Notes: generated from the letters alone by a model not told the origin. A DNA stretch of 64,000 bases from Arion vulgaris (GCA_020796225.1 CM036759.1:23296313-23360312), one strand, 5' to 3'; counted from the first letter of the stretch, positions 40,201 through 55,300 are shown. A program made the numbers and translations.

Positions 40201-40279
40201 GTAGGCATGAAAATGCTGTTGATCAGTTGTTGCTGAGCTGACATGGAGATCTTGAACACTGATTGCTGGGGATCACGAG

Positions 40280-40310
<31 letters not shown>

Positions 40311-43300
40311 ACACTGATTCCAATTTGTTGAATTCCAATAAAAAACCCACCAGAAATGATTTGAGCACAATAACTACCAAAAACTGCAGGATGCGTCCGT
40401 TTGTCTGTTCTGTTTAGTAGTGAGATGCAGACTGCAGCATGGTCTTGTTTCATTGTCAAATTAGTTCTATATTTCTTTTAGTGCATTTCTTAATTTGTTC
40501 TTGGACATTATTTGTGCTTGTGATAAAAGTACCTTGATCTATCTACATAATTACATATCATTCATCAAATTTGGTTAAATAATAAGAAAATTGTAAATTT
40601 GTATTTTCTGGGTTTATTTTTGTACATCAGCTTAATTTGTACATTACACCTATGGAGAAAAAAGTGAAATGTAATATATTTGTCCACAGCATGTTTTTCG
40701 GTGTGGTTCAATCTGTTATTTTTGTTAAGAGACTTTCTTTTATATTTTTTACATTGGAGTCTGTTATCCAGGTTTTGTAAATTTGTAAAAAATATATTGT
40801 CTATTCACATACTTATAAGGAGACTTGTTCTATTGTTACATCTAAAAGTGTTCTATATTTAACCTCTTAAGAGATTAACAAAAATAGTTGGGGTTAATAG
40901 TCCTGTTGTAGGAAGTAATAATCCCAGGTGAAAGATCTAGAAAATGAAGTTAATTTTTAAAAAAGATTTTCAGTTAATGAAAAAAGACAAATTAACAAAT
41001 TATTAACAAAAAATTGTGTAAATAAATCTTTTAGGAAAATTATGTTTTCTAAAACTTGCTATTTAAAAAATATTATTATTTATATTCTTCTTGTAATATT
41101 ATATGTTACATAGTGCCTGGGTGACTATATCGCCACACCGCTCAATCCTGGGCAACTAGTTCAATCTCCTCTATGGAATTGAGTGGGATATTTTTCAGTA
41201 AAGTTCGTTTCAGTGTTCCTCAAGGGTTTGAAAAAATAGAATTATTTATTTTTGTGTTAACATTCTATTATTTAATTTACTTACCATTAACATAAACTAT
41301 ATGTTAATAATATTAACAGTTTTATTGCTGAAATTGAAAACTAAAGTAATCCTCAATTTTTGTGGGCTTTGTTTTCTTAATTTTGATCAGTGTTAGATCA
41401 TGAATGTTATAGCGATTGTGCTTGATGTTGTATCCATAAACAATATAATTGAATGTACAGCAGACACTGCAGTAAAACAAATGCAAAAAATAAACAAGCA
41501 TAAGATCAGCTTTCAACATGCAGACGAAGTTGAATTTTTGATCATATGTGGATCATCAAGCACAAGACTGAAAAATGCTCAAATTAAATGAACCAATTAA
41601 TTACCAAAGTCAAATGATAATTATAGATTTGTAATAGACCTAACTTTAGAGCACAACGGGCAAACCTAGAGCTTCTGGAGTCTCCATTAGAAGATGGTAA
41701 GTCTAGTATAGATCGCCTTCTGGGAATATATGTTTATGAATCCACTCTCACAGATAACTCTTCTTCATCAATGGCATGCTATTGTTCAACATATGAAGTT
41801 AAATGAGTCAGTTCAGTTTGCCTCTCTTGTCTATATCTATTTGAATCCAGTCTGTCAACCCTTTCTGTACATCTGATTTGTTTATTGTTAGATTTTGATT
41901 GATACAGTGTAATTTGTTGTTCTGTAACCAGGTTTAATTATTTTAATTTTATTCACAATGTATCGAAAGCTGTTATCTTTAGAAATTAATTGATATAATA
42001 TTTTTATGTCTTCTATGACTACTATACCAGATTTTTAATCTTTTGATTTTGATTCAAAGAATTGCTTTTTGAATTTGGATAATAAAATAAAAAAACAAAT
42101 TATTTTCTTTAATTTGTGGAACATTACATTGTGTTTTCTGCTACTTTGGAGTGATAGAATATTAAATGCTGCATCTTTTCTCAAAATCTTAGAATACAGT
42201 TAAATTGCATCACAGGTCTTTATAACTGGGGGATGAAAAATTCCATTAAGAACAACACACAAGTTGTGAATTTAACCGATTATATTTTATGTGATATTTT
42301 GTGAACACCTGTCAAATAATAGAAACATAGTAATCTCATAAGTGAAGCACATGAAATCTAAAAATCGAAATAGTTTGAGACTGACAGTTGAAACTCTATA
42401 TTACATGAGTGCATATTTCAAGATTACATAGAACAATAAGAATGTCAGTCAAGTTCTAAGATAAGCTTTTCAAAGTTATAAAAGCATCATTATTATTAAC
42501 ATTTTTTTTAAAATTTCCATTTCAGACCTGTGCAGATCAGTCCTCCACTTGTTCCTCTACCAAAGGTTTGTTTATGCTACAGTTTTTATAGCACACAAAT
42601 CTAAATAAAATATATCATCATTCCAGATTCATCATCTACTTAATGTGCTTATAGTAGCATTTATTTGCAGTATACAAGGAAAATTTGACCAAAACGTCAC
42701 TAGTCAGACCAAAAAAAAAACCAATACAGCCTATATAGTGATAGTAGTAGTTCCCAGTGTGTATCTAGGAGTCCCCTTCTTGATGAAAAAAATGGAATCT
42801 TTTCCCCCTACTGAACATGCTGAAAGCATTAAAGAGTGTTTGTCATGCAATGCAAAAGGAATGCAGCACTCAGTCACAAATAGTGCAAAGTACAAAAGCT
42901 CTTTGGCGTAAATCCAAGCCCAAATATACGGCATTAAATGGATCATTAAAGAGAACCTGTACACACAAAGGAAGGGGAAGTATTGAGGACCGACTATCAG
43001 CGAGACAGACTCAAAACATTTCCAGTAGGAGAAAAACAGAAACCCTGACCTACACTTGTATGGTACCATGCACAAGTAGGGGACTGTAACAGGAGTTTAA
43101 CGTTAGTCACTCTTGTCAAAGATCATTATATTTCACAATGAGAATGATAAAATTGGTCGCATAGAAGAACGAAGCAAGAAGAAGAACATGATGTAAAAGG
43201 TTACTTTGTGCTAATATTTTGATCCCCAAGGAAGAACTACAAGTTTGCGCTTATGATCCCTGTATCAGGCAGTGAAATTTGTACTCCAGATTGGTGTCTT

Positions 43301-46300
43301 TTTTTGGCTATGTAGGTTTTTTATAGGATTCTTTAAAGTTTCAGAAGGCTGCTGGCCGCAGCATTGTGACATTGCTTGCAATGTCTACAGTTGGGCATTC
43401 TTCTACTGCAGAAGGGACGTTGCTGTACTCTTACAACTGTGAGGTATGCTTGAAGATGAATATTGATTCCCTCTCTGCAGATATTTCTCCAGCAGACTTC
43501 ACCACTGTGAAGATTATGTAGATCTTTGTTTTGTTAGCAGGATAAGTCTGTTTCTAGAATTCTCTCATTGGAAGGTGAAGCATAGTCTTAGGTAGTGTGC
43601 TTCCTGAATCTAATGTTTTATGTGAAGCACACAGTATCTCTGCTTGAAGTACATAAGGTGAACCACTTTGTTAATTATATCAAAGTGCTACAAATTACAT
43701 TATGTTAAAAACAAAGATACCTTATGTTAACTTCTTATTAGGAGATCATCTGTTGTGATCACCATGCTCTTATTGAAGTGAAACAAGAACAGTAATGATG
43801 ATTAGTTTAATCAAAATTGGTAGTTTTGTCACAAAGTGAATATTTTAGATGTTAATTAAACATTTTTGTCACTAATTATTTTACACATAATAATAATAAT
43901 TCCTCTCGTACCTTATACGTTACATAGGGCCTGCAAGTAATTTCTTCATACCGCTCTTATCCTGGGCAACTCGCTCAATCTCCTCTATGGAACTGAGACC
44001 GATATTTCCTACCTCTCTCAGCAAAGTTCGCTCAGGGTCTCCTTAGGTCGACCTCTCTTTCTTGAACCCTTTGCATCCCACTTCAATGCCTGCTTTGATA
44101 TTCGTTGATCATTTCTTCTCAAGGTGTGCCCAACATATCTCCATCTTCTCTTTCTTATAACAGTTGTCACTAGTGGTTGACCAGACATGTCTCTGATTTC
44201 ATCACTTCTCCTGAATTCGTTCCATTTTATATTCATTATTTTTCGCAGACATCTATTTTCAAATTCATTCAACTTGCTTTCTATATATTTAGTCATTTTC
44301 CAACTCTCGCTGGCATATGTTAGGATTGATACAACATTTGAATGGAAAATTCGTAATTTAGTTTTAATACTATATGACTTGCAGTTCCATATTTTATTTA
44401 GACTTTTAAAAGCTGATGTTGCTTTGCCAATTCGTATCATAATTTCTTTTTAACATTTCCTGTGTAATCAAAATTGCTACCTAAACAGGTGATCTGCTCT
44501 GTTATTTTTATTATTTTAGATTCCAGTGTGATATCTGCATTACTTGCCCAAGGTGTCTTCATTATATTTATTTTTTCATAGCTTATCGGCAGTCCAACTT
44601 TTGCACATAGATCTTTTAAATTTTTGTTCTGCTTTCCAGCCATCAATAGCATTAGACTATGCCGCTGCCAGAGGAGTTGGTAAGAGACAAACTAACTATG
44701 CTTCCGATGATGAACTGCAGGAAGATAGTGTTCCTGATACAGAGTCGATAACCAACAGTGTGCTTTCTTTGGTCCCTGAGGCATCACATCAACCATCCAT
44801 ACCTGAACTTGAATCCTCATGTAAGTTTTTTTATTTTTAAAAGAAATTTCTGGACATTAGCCCTTGTTTCTGATGGCCTTAAGCTGTCATTTTGCACTCA
44901 TTTCTATATCAGAAAGTCAACTTGAGTTCTGTCTATAATATTCTTCATTATCGTCAGACTCATTAGAAAGAGGAAACTCTACATACCTTTTTGTTTTAAA
45001 ATAATGCTGAGTCAATGGTTGCTCTGAAAAATTAAATATATAATTATAACTGTTAAATGTCATTTTCAGTAATATTTCATGAAAAAATTAATATTTCAAA
45101 ATGTTAAAGTTAAATATCAAAATATATCATACACAATAAACTTCTTATAATAATTTATTTTATAATTATATATTTTGAAGAAATAAATGCACTATGGCTG
45201 TTAAGTAGAGTCATCATTTTTTCACAATGAGTTGCAAAAAAACTAATGAAAAGAGCCCAGAATAGAATTTACCATGAATATCAAGTTTCACTTTTTGTTT
45301 ACATACTGTTTCCTAATTTGTTACAAGAATTATATTACTCTTCTTCTTCTTCTTCTTTCTCGAATCCTGTATGCCTCACAGCGTCAGGTCAGGAAGAGAT
45401 TTCTAAAACGGGCCCTAGTATGCGCTTCGTAGATAGTCTCCTTATATTACTCAAAACAATAAAATGATCAATGGTCACATAGATTGATCTATCTACCATA
45501 TTTTACATATAAGACATATTTGTGTAATTTTAAGATAATACATTATTTAGTCACAAATTAACAATTTCTCATACCTGTGTTAAGGTAGACTTGACTTCTT
45601 GCTTTCTTAGCATTCACAGCATACGTTGTATTGAAAAACTTCAAAAATAAATATTTCTTTTCTGTATGCCAAAAAATAGAGATTTAGTTTCAAGGCAAAC
45701 TACTTTGAAAAAAAAGTAGGACACAGTTAAAATGAATGTAACTATAGTCTGTCCATTAATTCGTGAGCACGTTTGAAATTGATTTTCTGAAAACTACCTG
45801 TTGGATCTCAGTGATTTTTGCAAGCAGCCTTAGAATATCCATGACGCTAGAGAAATATTTTTTCCAAGAAAATTTGATGTAGTTTGAAATATTTCTTCTT
45901 CAGGTTATATTAAAATCAACCTCACCGGATTGTACACAATAGTAACAGATCTACGGTACACAGACGCGTTGTTCTAAAAATACATTATGGTAACATAGAA
46001 ATATCGTGAGTATACAACAATTTCACGAAATCCCGTGCACCTAACCCAGTCGACTTTGAAGCGGAAAGCATATGACGTTATAATTGGGATACCGTTGTAT
46101 AGTTATAGGCGTATCTCGCTATTTGTATGAAGCTATTGTATCATATTTGTTGGCTTATCAAAACTGACATTGATATCACATTCATAATGAGTCTGAAGTG
46201 CACATTTATAACAATGCAGAAGGTTACAGTTTTACTATACCAACACTTCCGTAAGGAATCTAAGAGAGGTCATCTATATTGCGATATTCATAACCCTGAG

Positions 46301-49300
46301 AAGCGAGCGCAACTGGCGCTTGGTCTGAATAGAGAATCCTTTTCCCGATGGATTAAACAGGACACAAAGTGCACTAATGTCAAGCAAGGAAGGAAAAGAA
46401 CAATTGACGACTTTGACATAGATGTCATAAGGCGGGAGCTCTTGAAAATGTTTGCTACAAATCAACTTGTTACTCTCAGGAAACTGAAATTAAAACTGCA
46501 ATCAGATTGCAGCATAGACATTTCTAAAAGTACTCTATGAAAAATTGTTAGAGCCGCCGGCTACACCTTCAGAAAAACTATAGGCGGCAGGAATATTATT
46601 TGTGAAAAGCCACATTTAATTGCTTCCCGAAGTAAATACCTGAGACAGATCCGTGAGCGGCGGAGGTAAGGCTATGATATTGTATATTTGGACAAATCCT
46701 GGGTCAATGCTCACCACACCAATGCTAAAGAATGGCAATCAGTAGACGGTGAACAGAAAAAAAAAAATACCAAGCAGCAAAGGCCAGCGTATTATACTAA
46801 CACATGCAGGAAGTAGTGAAGAAGGTCTTGTCCATGACGCTGGACTTATTTTCCAATCAAAAGTACCGACGGTAGGGACTACCACACAGAAATGAATGGA
46901 CATATTTTCAGGCACTGGATGGAGAAAGATCTACTTCCAATTCTAAACAGACCATCATGCTTGGTAATGGATAATGCATCCTATCACAACGCAGTATCAG
47001 CGGAAGACAAAGTACCAACTGCATCAAATACAAAAGATCAAATTAGGACTTGGCTTGCTAAGGAAAATGTCAGCTTCGATGATACATATTTGAAACCGAG
47101 TTGTTGCACCTGGTGAGGATGACAAATAAGACAAAGGTGTTTCATATTGACAAAATCATTGCGGAATACGGCCACACGTCTTTGCGACTACCTCCATATC
47201 ATGCTCAATCCGATAAAGCTCGTCTGGGCTAAAGTAAAAGGGCAAGTTGCCGAACAGAACAGGACGTTTAAAATGTGTGATGTTGAAGTTCTGACACGTG
47301 AGTCCTTCTCAATGATAGACATGCAGTTCTGGAAGAAGTGTGTTGAACATGTGCTCCGAGAGGAAGACCAGTACTGGCACCGAGATGGATTACAATTTGT
47401 CCAGCCAGTAACAATTATCAACCTCATGGAATCGTCAGATTCGGGATGATACAAATCATATTTTGATTACAGACTGAGAAATAGCAACGTATACATTTCC
47501 ATATCCAAATGCGTCTACCATCATACAATTTGCGGTGAAGTTAAGACACCCTGGGGTCTAATGGTGACCGAAGGGAGGACTAACTGTTGCATATTGTATC
47601 CAAGTTCACGATTGCACATAAAGGGCAACACACTTAATTATTTGACCTATCAAGTTAATATGGAGATACACCTATGAATAGAATTGACATGGACAAATTC
47701 TAGGGATACTGTAAAATCTAAAATTTGAGCCCCGTATTTGCAATTGTCATAAAAGATCAAAAGAATTCGCCGATGTGCAAAATCCGTAGCATCTATGGAC
47801 TACTGGTTAGCTTTATTTTAGCGTCATGGATATTCTAAGGCTGCATGCAAAAAATCAATGAGATCCAACAGGTATTTTTCGAGAAAATCAATTTCAAACG
47901 TGCTCACGAATTAATGGACAGACTATAGTATTTTTGCCTTTTGGTCACAACCCAGTCACAAAGTGTTAAGGAGACCTTATTTTTCAGATTGTTCCTTTTG
48001 TGCCATTGTATCTGAATGTTTTGATGTCTTAGTATAAAGATAATAATGTTTTGTTCTCTATTTTTTACTTTTTGGGGGGATTTGTTAAATATTTCTATAT
48101 CTATACTCATTTAAAATCCTAAAAGAATAAGAACTTCTCTCTGAAACCCACAGCTCAACTTGTGAAAACAGACAATGTAAAGGAGAATGATACACCTCCT
48201 GTTCTTCCAGCAAGAAAATTATCTCAGTTCCCTCACTCCAATGGAGACCTTCCACACTCACAGAATGGGAAATCTCCAGAGGAAAAACTTCCACCTGCTG
48301 TTCCACCTCGTAGGAGAGTTAAAATAGATAAGGTGAACTATCTCTAGGATATTATAAGGATAGTTTGTGATCTATTACAATTAATAATGCCAACAAAATT
48401 GTTATGTTTCATAAAATCATTATTTATACTATATTTACTCAAATATAGCACACTGGTTTTTCTTAAAATAATGAAAACCTTGTCTGCATACATGAAACAA
48501 TCATTTGGAAACAAACCTGAGCTGCAAGGATCTTCATTAGACAGTGATACTAAAAACAGAAAATTTTCATTAGAATTTACAAACTGTAGGATGTGAAATG
48601 CCTGTCATTTCACACTTCTAAGCCAAAGAATGGTGAAAGGTAGTTGGACCAGTTCATTTCCCCACTTGTGGAATGCTAGTTGCATGAATTGAGCTCTCAA
48701 CTCTTTTTTTGGCTTGATTTTACAAGCGACTGACGATGATACTAGTGATCTGTATTGTGTGGGTGGAGATACATGATTTCTATTGTATATTAGACATATG
48801 CAGATAGGGTTGCCGATAGCAAAGTTGATAACATGCTGCACTAGAGACCATGTGCCGTGGAAATTCCAGGGTTTATCATCTGACTCAACTGAATGTATCT
48901 GTAATGTCTATTGTATAAGAACAGTCTCAATCTTGTCATTTGTTTTTGATCAAGGACTTTTGGTCCAAATGTCACAAAATCATGTTTTTGTACTTTGTTT
49001 ACATCATTACTTTGTTTGTACTACATTACTTTGTTTTTACATGTTTCACCTTTGATATCTGTAAGCAAAATATGAATTCTCTTGACATAAATACATGAAC
49101 ATAGGAAACAGTCTCCAAAGACAGAAGTATCTCGAGAAAGGAGATATGGAGTGGGCTCTTGCATTTTGAGCACAATCTGATTAAAGCAGATAAGAGGCTT
49201 CTCTCCAGGATGCAATCCAATCTCGAGAGACCTGCTTCACAATTTTGGTGTGAGAATTGTGGCAGAGACTGTCACTCATGTATCAAACTGTGCATTTCCC

Positions 49301-52300
49301 GAAGTTTTACTTACATTTTACACATTTCATTCAGTTCTAAAATATGATGCACAACAATTGCACTGCATCATATAATATCCATGCTAATCAGTGCACCCTA
49401 TACATGTCATTCTAATACCACATGCAAATTGCACTATGCAATATCATGAGACAAACCGAGAGAGTTATGTATATTCATATGGTAACCAAAGACTGATATA
49501 TATTTTAATAATGAGAAATAAAAATTCAGGCATATCCTTTACAGAACTTCATCATCAATGACAGTTAACAAGTCATCAGTTTTCTACTGGGCCACTTATA
49601 GTAGTTCAGTAGTTTGCAATTGCTTTATGAAATTTTAGTAATACTGAAATTAAAAATAGATACATTTCAATTATTGCATTTACAGTTATAAGATTTATAA
49701 AGCATCATTAACTTGTTTTGTTTTTATCTCACTCTTTGTCCTTAAAGTCAGAACCTAGCCATCGTCCAGTTAGTAACGGTCTTCCAGCAACACCTCAAGT
49801 TCATGTAAGTACTTGTTTAGTTCTGACCAATACAAATGTTTATTGTTTACTATTACATTTTTTGCCTATAAAATTGTTGTGGCTGTAATGGATTAAAATA
49901 TATGAAAATAGAAAAGTTTACTCCCAGTTTTTCAAGTTTTTGGTTACTTTCATTGCAAAGCAATTTTCTTGTTTCTTTGTCTGAAATTAATTCATTGTCA
50001 TTAATAGTTTGGATTATTAATTGTACATAAATTTAGGACAGCAGTGGATCAGTCATGGTTGCATTCTCTCACCTACCCTCTGCAACATCCTCTTGAGCAC
50101 ATATTGATGGAGACACTGATGAACATAAAAGCACAATTAACCTTGGTGGAAGAAAAATGTCAAATTAAAGATTTGAAAATGATCTAAATCAGCTGTCAGG
50201 GAAAAAACGGAAACTAATTCAACAGATGAACTCAGTGGACAGAATCTCACTTATCTATTGAGTAGAGATCAGTGTTGGCAAGGCCAAGGTAATGACAGGA
50301 AGCCCCATGGATTACATCTGAAATCGGAGTAAGGCTGGCCTGAATGGCGAGGGATACAGGTGATAAAGAAAGCAAGCCTCCACGCAAAACTCTATCAGAT
50401 GTGCCATATTAGACACTACAACAACATCTAAATTAATAATGAGCGGACAAAAACAAAAAAACTCTTAGATATTTGATGTTGATACTCACACTTTCTGATG
50501 ATTTACTGTGAAGAACACCTTGGTATAGTCTATAAAACACAAGTATAGATGTTTTTACTTCTAGTGCTCTTCTATTAGTGTTATTAGGTTATGTAGCATT
50601 GCCAGTTCCCTTGCATTAAATATATCAACACTTCGCAACCAATTTCTGGTCATTTTCTGATTCTCATTCTTCTCATCGTTATTTTTATAAGCATCTTTGT
50701 CATATGGTTAATATGACCAATAGTGCAGTGTTTTCACATTCAGTTACTATTAGTTTCTTTAGCACACAAAAATGATAGCTACAAATTTTAGTGCAGAGAA
50801 TTGGTTTCCCCCTTTTCATCAAATTCGCTGAAGAATTAAAAATAGCTGCTTTGTGTAATATTTATTTTGACATAATGCACCATCATTTACCACATTAAAA
50901 ATTGTCATAAAATTGACTGCGACAATAATATATCAATATATATGTAACGACATGATTAGTCATATCCATCTTTACAAATGCTTGCAAGACTTGAACACTA
51001 ACAGCACACAAGAAGAAAATCCAAGCAGTGAACATTAGACCATTCTACAGATAAGAAATATTTAAGCTTATTGTTGAGATATGAGGACCATTCAAGGGAA
51101 TTACTGTTTGTAGGGGAAAAAACTGCAGTGTTTATTTCATTTAAATCATATATTCCGGATTTAACCATTCTTTAAGGAACTGTGGAATGGAAAAGTAAAT
51201 GAAATGAAATGACAACTTTGAAAAGTTTACAACAGATAGATCTGACAGAAGTTTAAATAAGATCTTCCTCAAGAGTGTTCCCATTAGTATGAAGGAAAGA
51301 AGAAGACAAATAAATTTTTCACAATCCATGAATTTTGTGATCAAAAATTGGTGGCAAATTTTGTGTTACATATTTGTTTCCAGATGGGTGCTTGTTTTTT
51401 AAAAGTGTTTAATGGCTGCCCTCTTCACATAAACTGTACAGCAAGTTGGATACACTCTGAATCAAGAGGTTTGTAGCAAATGTATCATGTATAAATGTTA
51501 TGGTTTCATCTTGCTATGATAAACTGTACAGCAAGTTGGATACATTCTGAATCAATATTTTTGTAAAGGTATAAATGTTATTGTTTTCATTAACCCCTTG
51601 TTTACCAATTACGTGAGGGTGACGTAGTAGGAATGCGTTTGGTGTCTCCCAATTACGAGACCTTGACGTAGTAAACTCATCGTCAAAATATGTGTAGTAA
51701 CGGAAACTACTGCTACAATAGACTATTTATAGCATTGAGGACATCTTCCCTTATATAAAACATTGTCATTGGTAAATTTTTTCGCTCCATATGAAGGTTA
51801 TTTATATCTTTGAAAGAGTGATCTCTTTGTCAAAAATTTTTCAGGCAAAATGGCGTGTAGGAAATCTATCAGGTCGATTACACTGACAGAAAAAGCTTTG
51901 GCGTTGTTGTCATATGGTGCTGACGACATATTTAACGATGAAGATAGGCAGAGATGATGATATATTCTCATAAAGTGAATCTGTTCACTCAGATTCTGAA
52001 AATTCTGGTGTACAGGTGAGAGACACTGATGACGAAAATAGTGATACTCATGAATGTGATTTACGTCCAAGTAAGCGTTCTAGAACCGACCCTGTCGCAA
52101 GTACTAGTACTGAGCCAGTAGCAAGTACTACTAGTACATAGAGCAGTACAAGCACAAATTTTTATTATCAAAACATACACATACATATTTTATTTCAAAA
52201 TACAAAATTTCAAACAAATATTCCAAAAAATAAGTTATTAAATTTTCAAATAAGTTGGTAGAAATGCAGAAAAACGCTCGGGATGTGCTGTGCGGTTCAA

Positions 52301-55300
52301 CCTTTAACCTCAGGTAAACAAGGGGTTAAACAATGTGCAACTTCCAAAATGTTATAATTTTATCTTCCTATGTGAGACCTGTTCAATGTTAATTTCATCT
52401 ATCTTTTTTTTTGTTTTGACCTCACTTAAAGCAAATATACATTTTTAGAAAGCAATATACATTATATTTTTGTTATTATTTCTTCTCAGATCAGTACATT
52501 TTCATTGGTGCAAGTGAAGGTCTTTATACTTTAAATTTGAATGAAACACACGAAGCTTCCATGGATTTGGTTAGTTGTTCTATTTTTGTCACATTTTTAT
52601 TCATTATATGTAAGTTCAATTGCAGAATGTGAATAAAGGATGATACATTGTCTGTTACATAAACTCTTCTCTATCACCACCTAGTGATAAGAGCATTTGT
52701 TTACAATAGTTATGTCAGCTTGCAGTCAGTCTAGGAATTATTTGAATACACCACATAAACCTTGGTTGACATCACATTTTCAATGTAGAACTAGGGGAGA
52801 TAAGCGGGGAAATTTGTGACACCATAAAAAATTTAGAATCTACCCATTTTAATTCTGTGAGTGCGGGTTCAATTCCGTGGGCTGGCAGAAAAGCCACAAG
52901 TTCCCCAGATTTATGGTGTTCATGGCACCAAACTGAAGGGTTACGATGTCCATGGCACCGAGCCGAAAAGCTGAAAGCTTAAGTGCTTCTGGATCGGAAA
53001 AAATGTTTAAAAATAGTTTAGATATGAAAGGTGCTGAGTGCTTGTTTTAATAAGTAAGAGCTGCTGAAGATCTCGCACAATAAAAAAAAATGCTTCATTG
53101 CTAATCCAGCTGTACCTTCTTGAATGTATTGGATCTTATACTCCCTGTTTCTATTAACACAGTTCTTGCACTAACAAACCAGACAGACACCCCCATTCCC
53201 AAGTCTGCTGGCATTAAACTGACTATTTTTGAGGTCTATCAGAGACATGTCTGGTCAACCACTAGTGACAACTGTTATAAGAAAGAGAAGATGGAGATAT
53301 GTTGGGCACACCTTGAGGAGAAATGATCAACGAATATCAAAGCAGGCATTGAAGTGGGATGCAAAGGGTTCAAGAAAGAGAGGTCGACCTAAGGAGACCC
53401 TGAAGTGAACTTTGCTGAGAGAGGCAGGAAATATCGGTCTCAGTTCCATGGAGGAGATTGAGCGAGTTGCCCAGGATAGAACGGTATGGAGAAATTACTT
53501 GCAGGCCCTATGTAACGTATAACGTGAGAGGAATTTATTATTATTATTATTATTATTATTTTTGAGGTAGCCTTATAGAAACCTTTGACAGAGCATGACA
53601 AATACTGGACATACAGGCACATGGAAACATCCTGATTCCCATAAAAATGTGTCTGGAGAGTAAACATGGGGTACATAAGAGAAAGATGAGACAATTCTTC
53701 AACCTCTGGTGTCTTGCAGGCCGTGTTAAGACATACAAGAACTTGAACAAAAACTGTTCATACTTGCTCTATCTACTATAGTACACATGTCAACCCTGAC
53801 AAGCATGGATATCCAGCAATAATAATGAGATACGCTTCTCATGAGAGACACAATTCCCATGGCTACAAATGAACAAGATCTGCAAGACTTGATAGACATA
53901 CTAGTGAGAGAAAGTGAAAAGATAGGATTAAGCATGAATATAAAGAAAACAGAGGTTATGGTTGTCTCTAAGAAACAGGAAACACCAACATGTAATATCA
54001 AAATAAATAACAACACTGAAACAAGTCCATCGATTCAAGTATCTGGGAACATTCCTAACATCAGATGTACAACAGAGATTAGGAGTAGAATAGCTCAACG
54101 AAAGCAGCTTTTATGAAAATGAAAAACACACTATGCGTGAACTCACTACCAATGACATTGCGAAACGAGTACTCCAGTGCTATATTGAACCAATACATAT
54201 GTATGGCAGCGAATCATGGACAATGAACAAACAATCAATACGATCATTGAAAGCACAGAGATGTGGTTTTACAGAAAAATGCTGAAAATTCCATGGACAG
54301 CAAAGAAAAGAAATGTGGAGGTTTTAAATCAGGCCTGCACACAAAGAAACCTTATCAAAAGAATAAGAATCCGACAATCAAGGTTCTCCGAGCATATAAT
54401 CGAAGAGAAGGTTTAGAACATTTGGTGACTACAGGTAAAATTCAGGGTAGGAGATATCGTGACAGACAGAGGGAGAAGATGTTGGATGGCTTGACATCAT
54501 GGTTTGACAAAATATCGACGTCAGAACTGATAACATGCACCAAGCAAAGAAAGTTGTGGAGAGACATGATCGCCTACGCCGGCAGGCACAGCACTTGATT
54601 GATTGATACTTATGAGTTAATATCTCTGTTCAGATATCTTGAAAGAAAATGGAGCTGTCACTGTTGATCATAGTTGAACTCCAGGAGACAACTCACTGTC
54701 TGATTGGATTTCTAAGCAGGGGAAACTGCAAAATAAGAAGAAAGACATTCAAAATATGTGAATTTTGATTACTGAGTTGCAATTGCTTCATATGCAGAGA
54801 AACAACTTGTTCACATTTATTTTTCTGAGTAAATTGAATATGTAATTTGATAATCACAATGTTTAAATTTTGGTATTATTGTTAAAAGCAAAATGTGTAA
54901 CAGTTAGCCACTACGTTCATGACACTATTCATGAATGATTGTGGCTAGTACAGATAACTTTTCATCCCAATTTGTATTTACACACAATAAACTGTTTACA
55001 TTATTCTTGTTTCAGGTTCATGCAAGGAGGTGCAATTGGTTGTATGTAATTAAAAACAAATTAATGTCTCTGTCAGGTGAGAACATTTGCAGCATTTATT
55101 TCAACTTATAAAAGTAATTTTTTCAAGGAATTATATTTATGTTATCTTTCATAAAGTTTACTTTACTGTCGTTGCTACCTGTAATACCGCTTTTTAGTGT
55201 AGTGTAGAACGGGGGGGCGGACATGAGCCTGTGGAATTGAATGGCCACATGGCTAGTGCAGTTGCTGCTAAACTCTTCAGGTTAGGATTGTTTTTTTTTT

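Noticed and set aside
46127..46540. Open frame of 137 codons as an intact gene
   Set aside because: It is the N-terminal part of the dead Tc1/mariner-like transposase inside clear inverted repeats.
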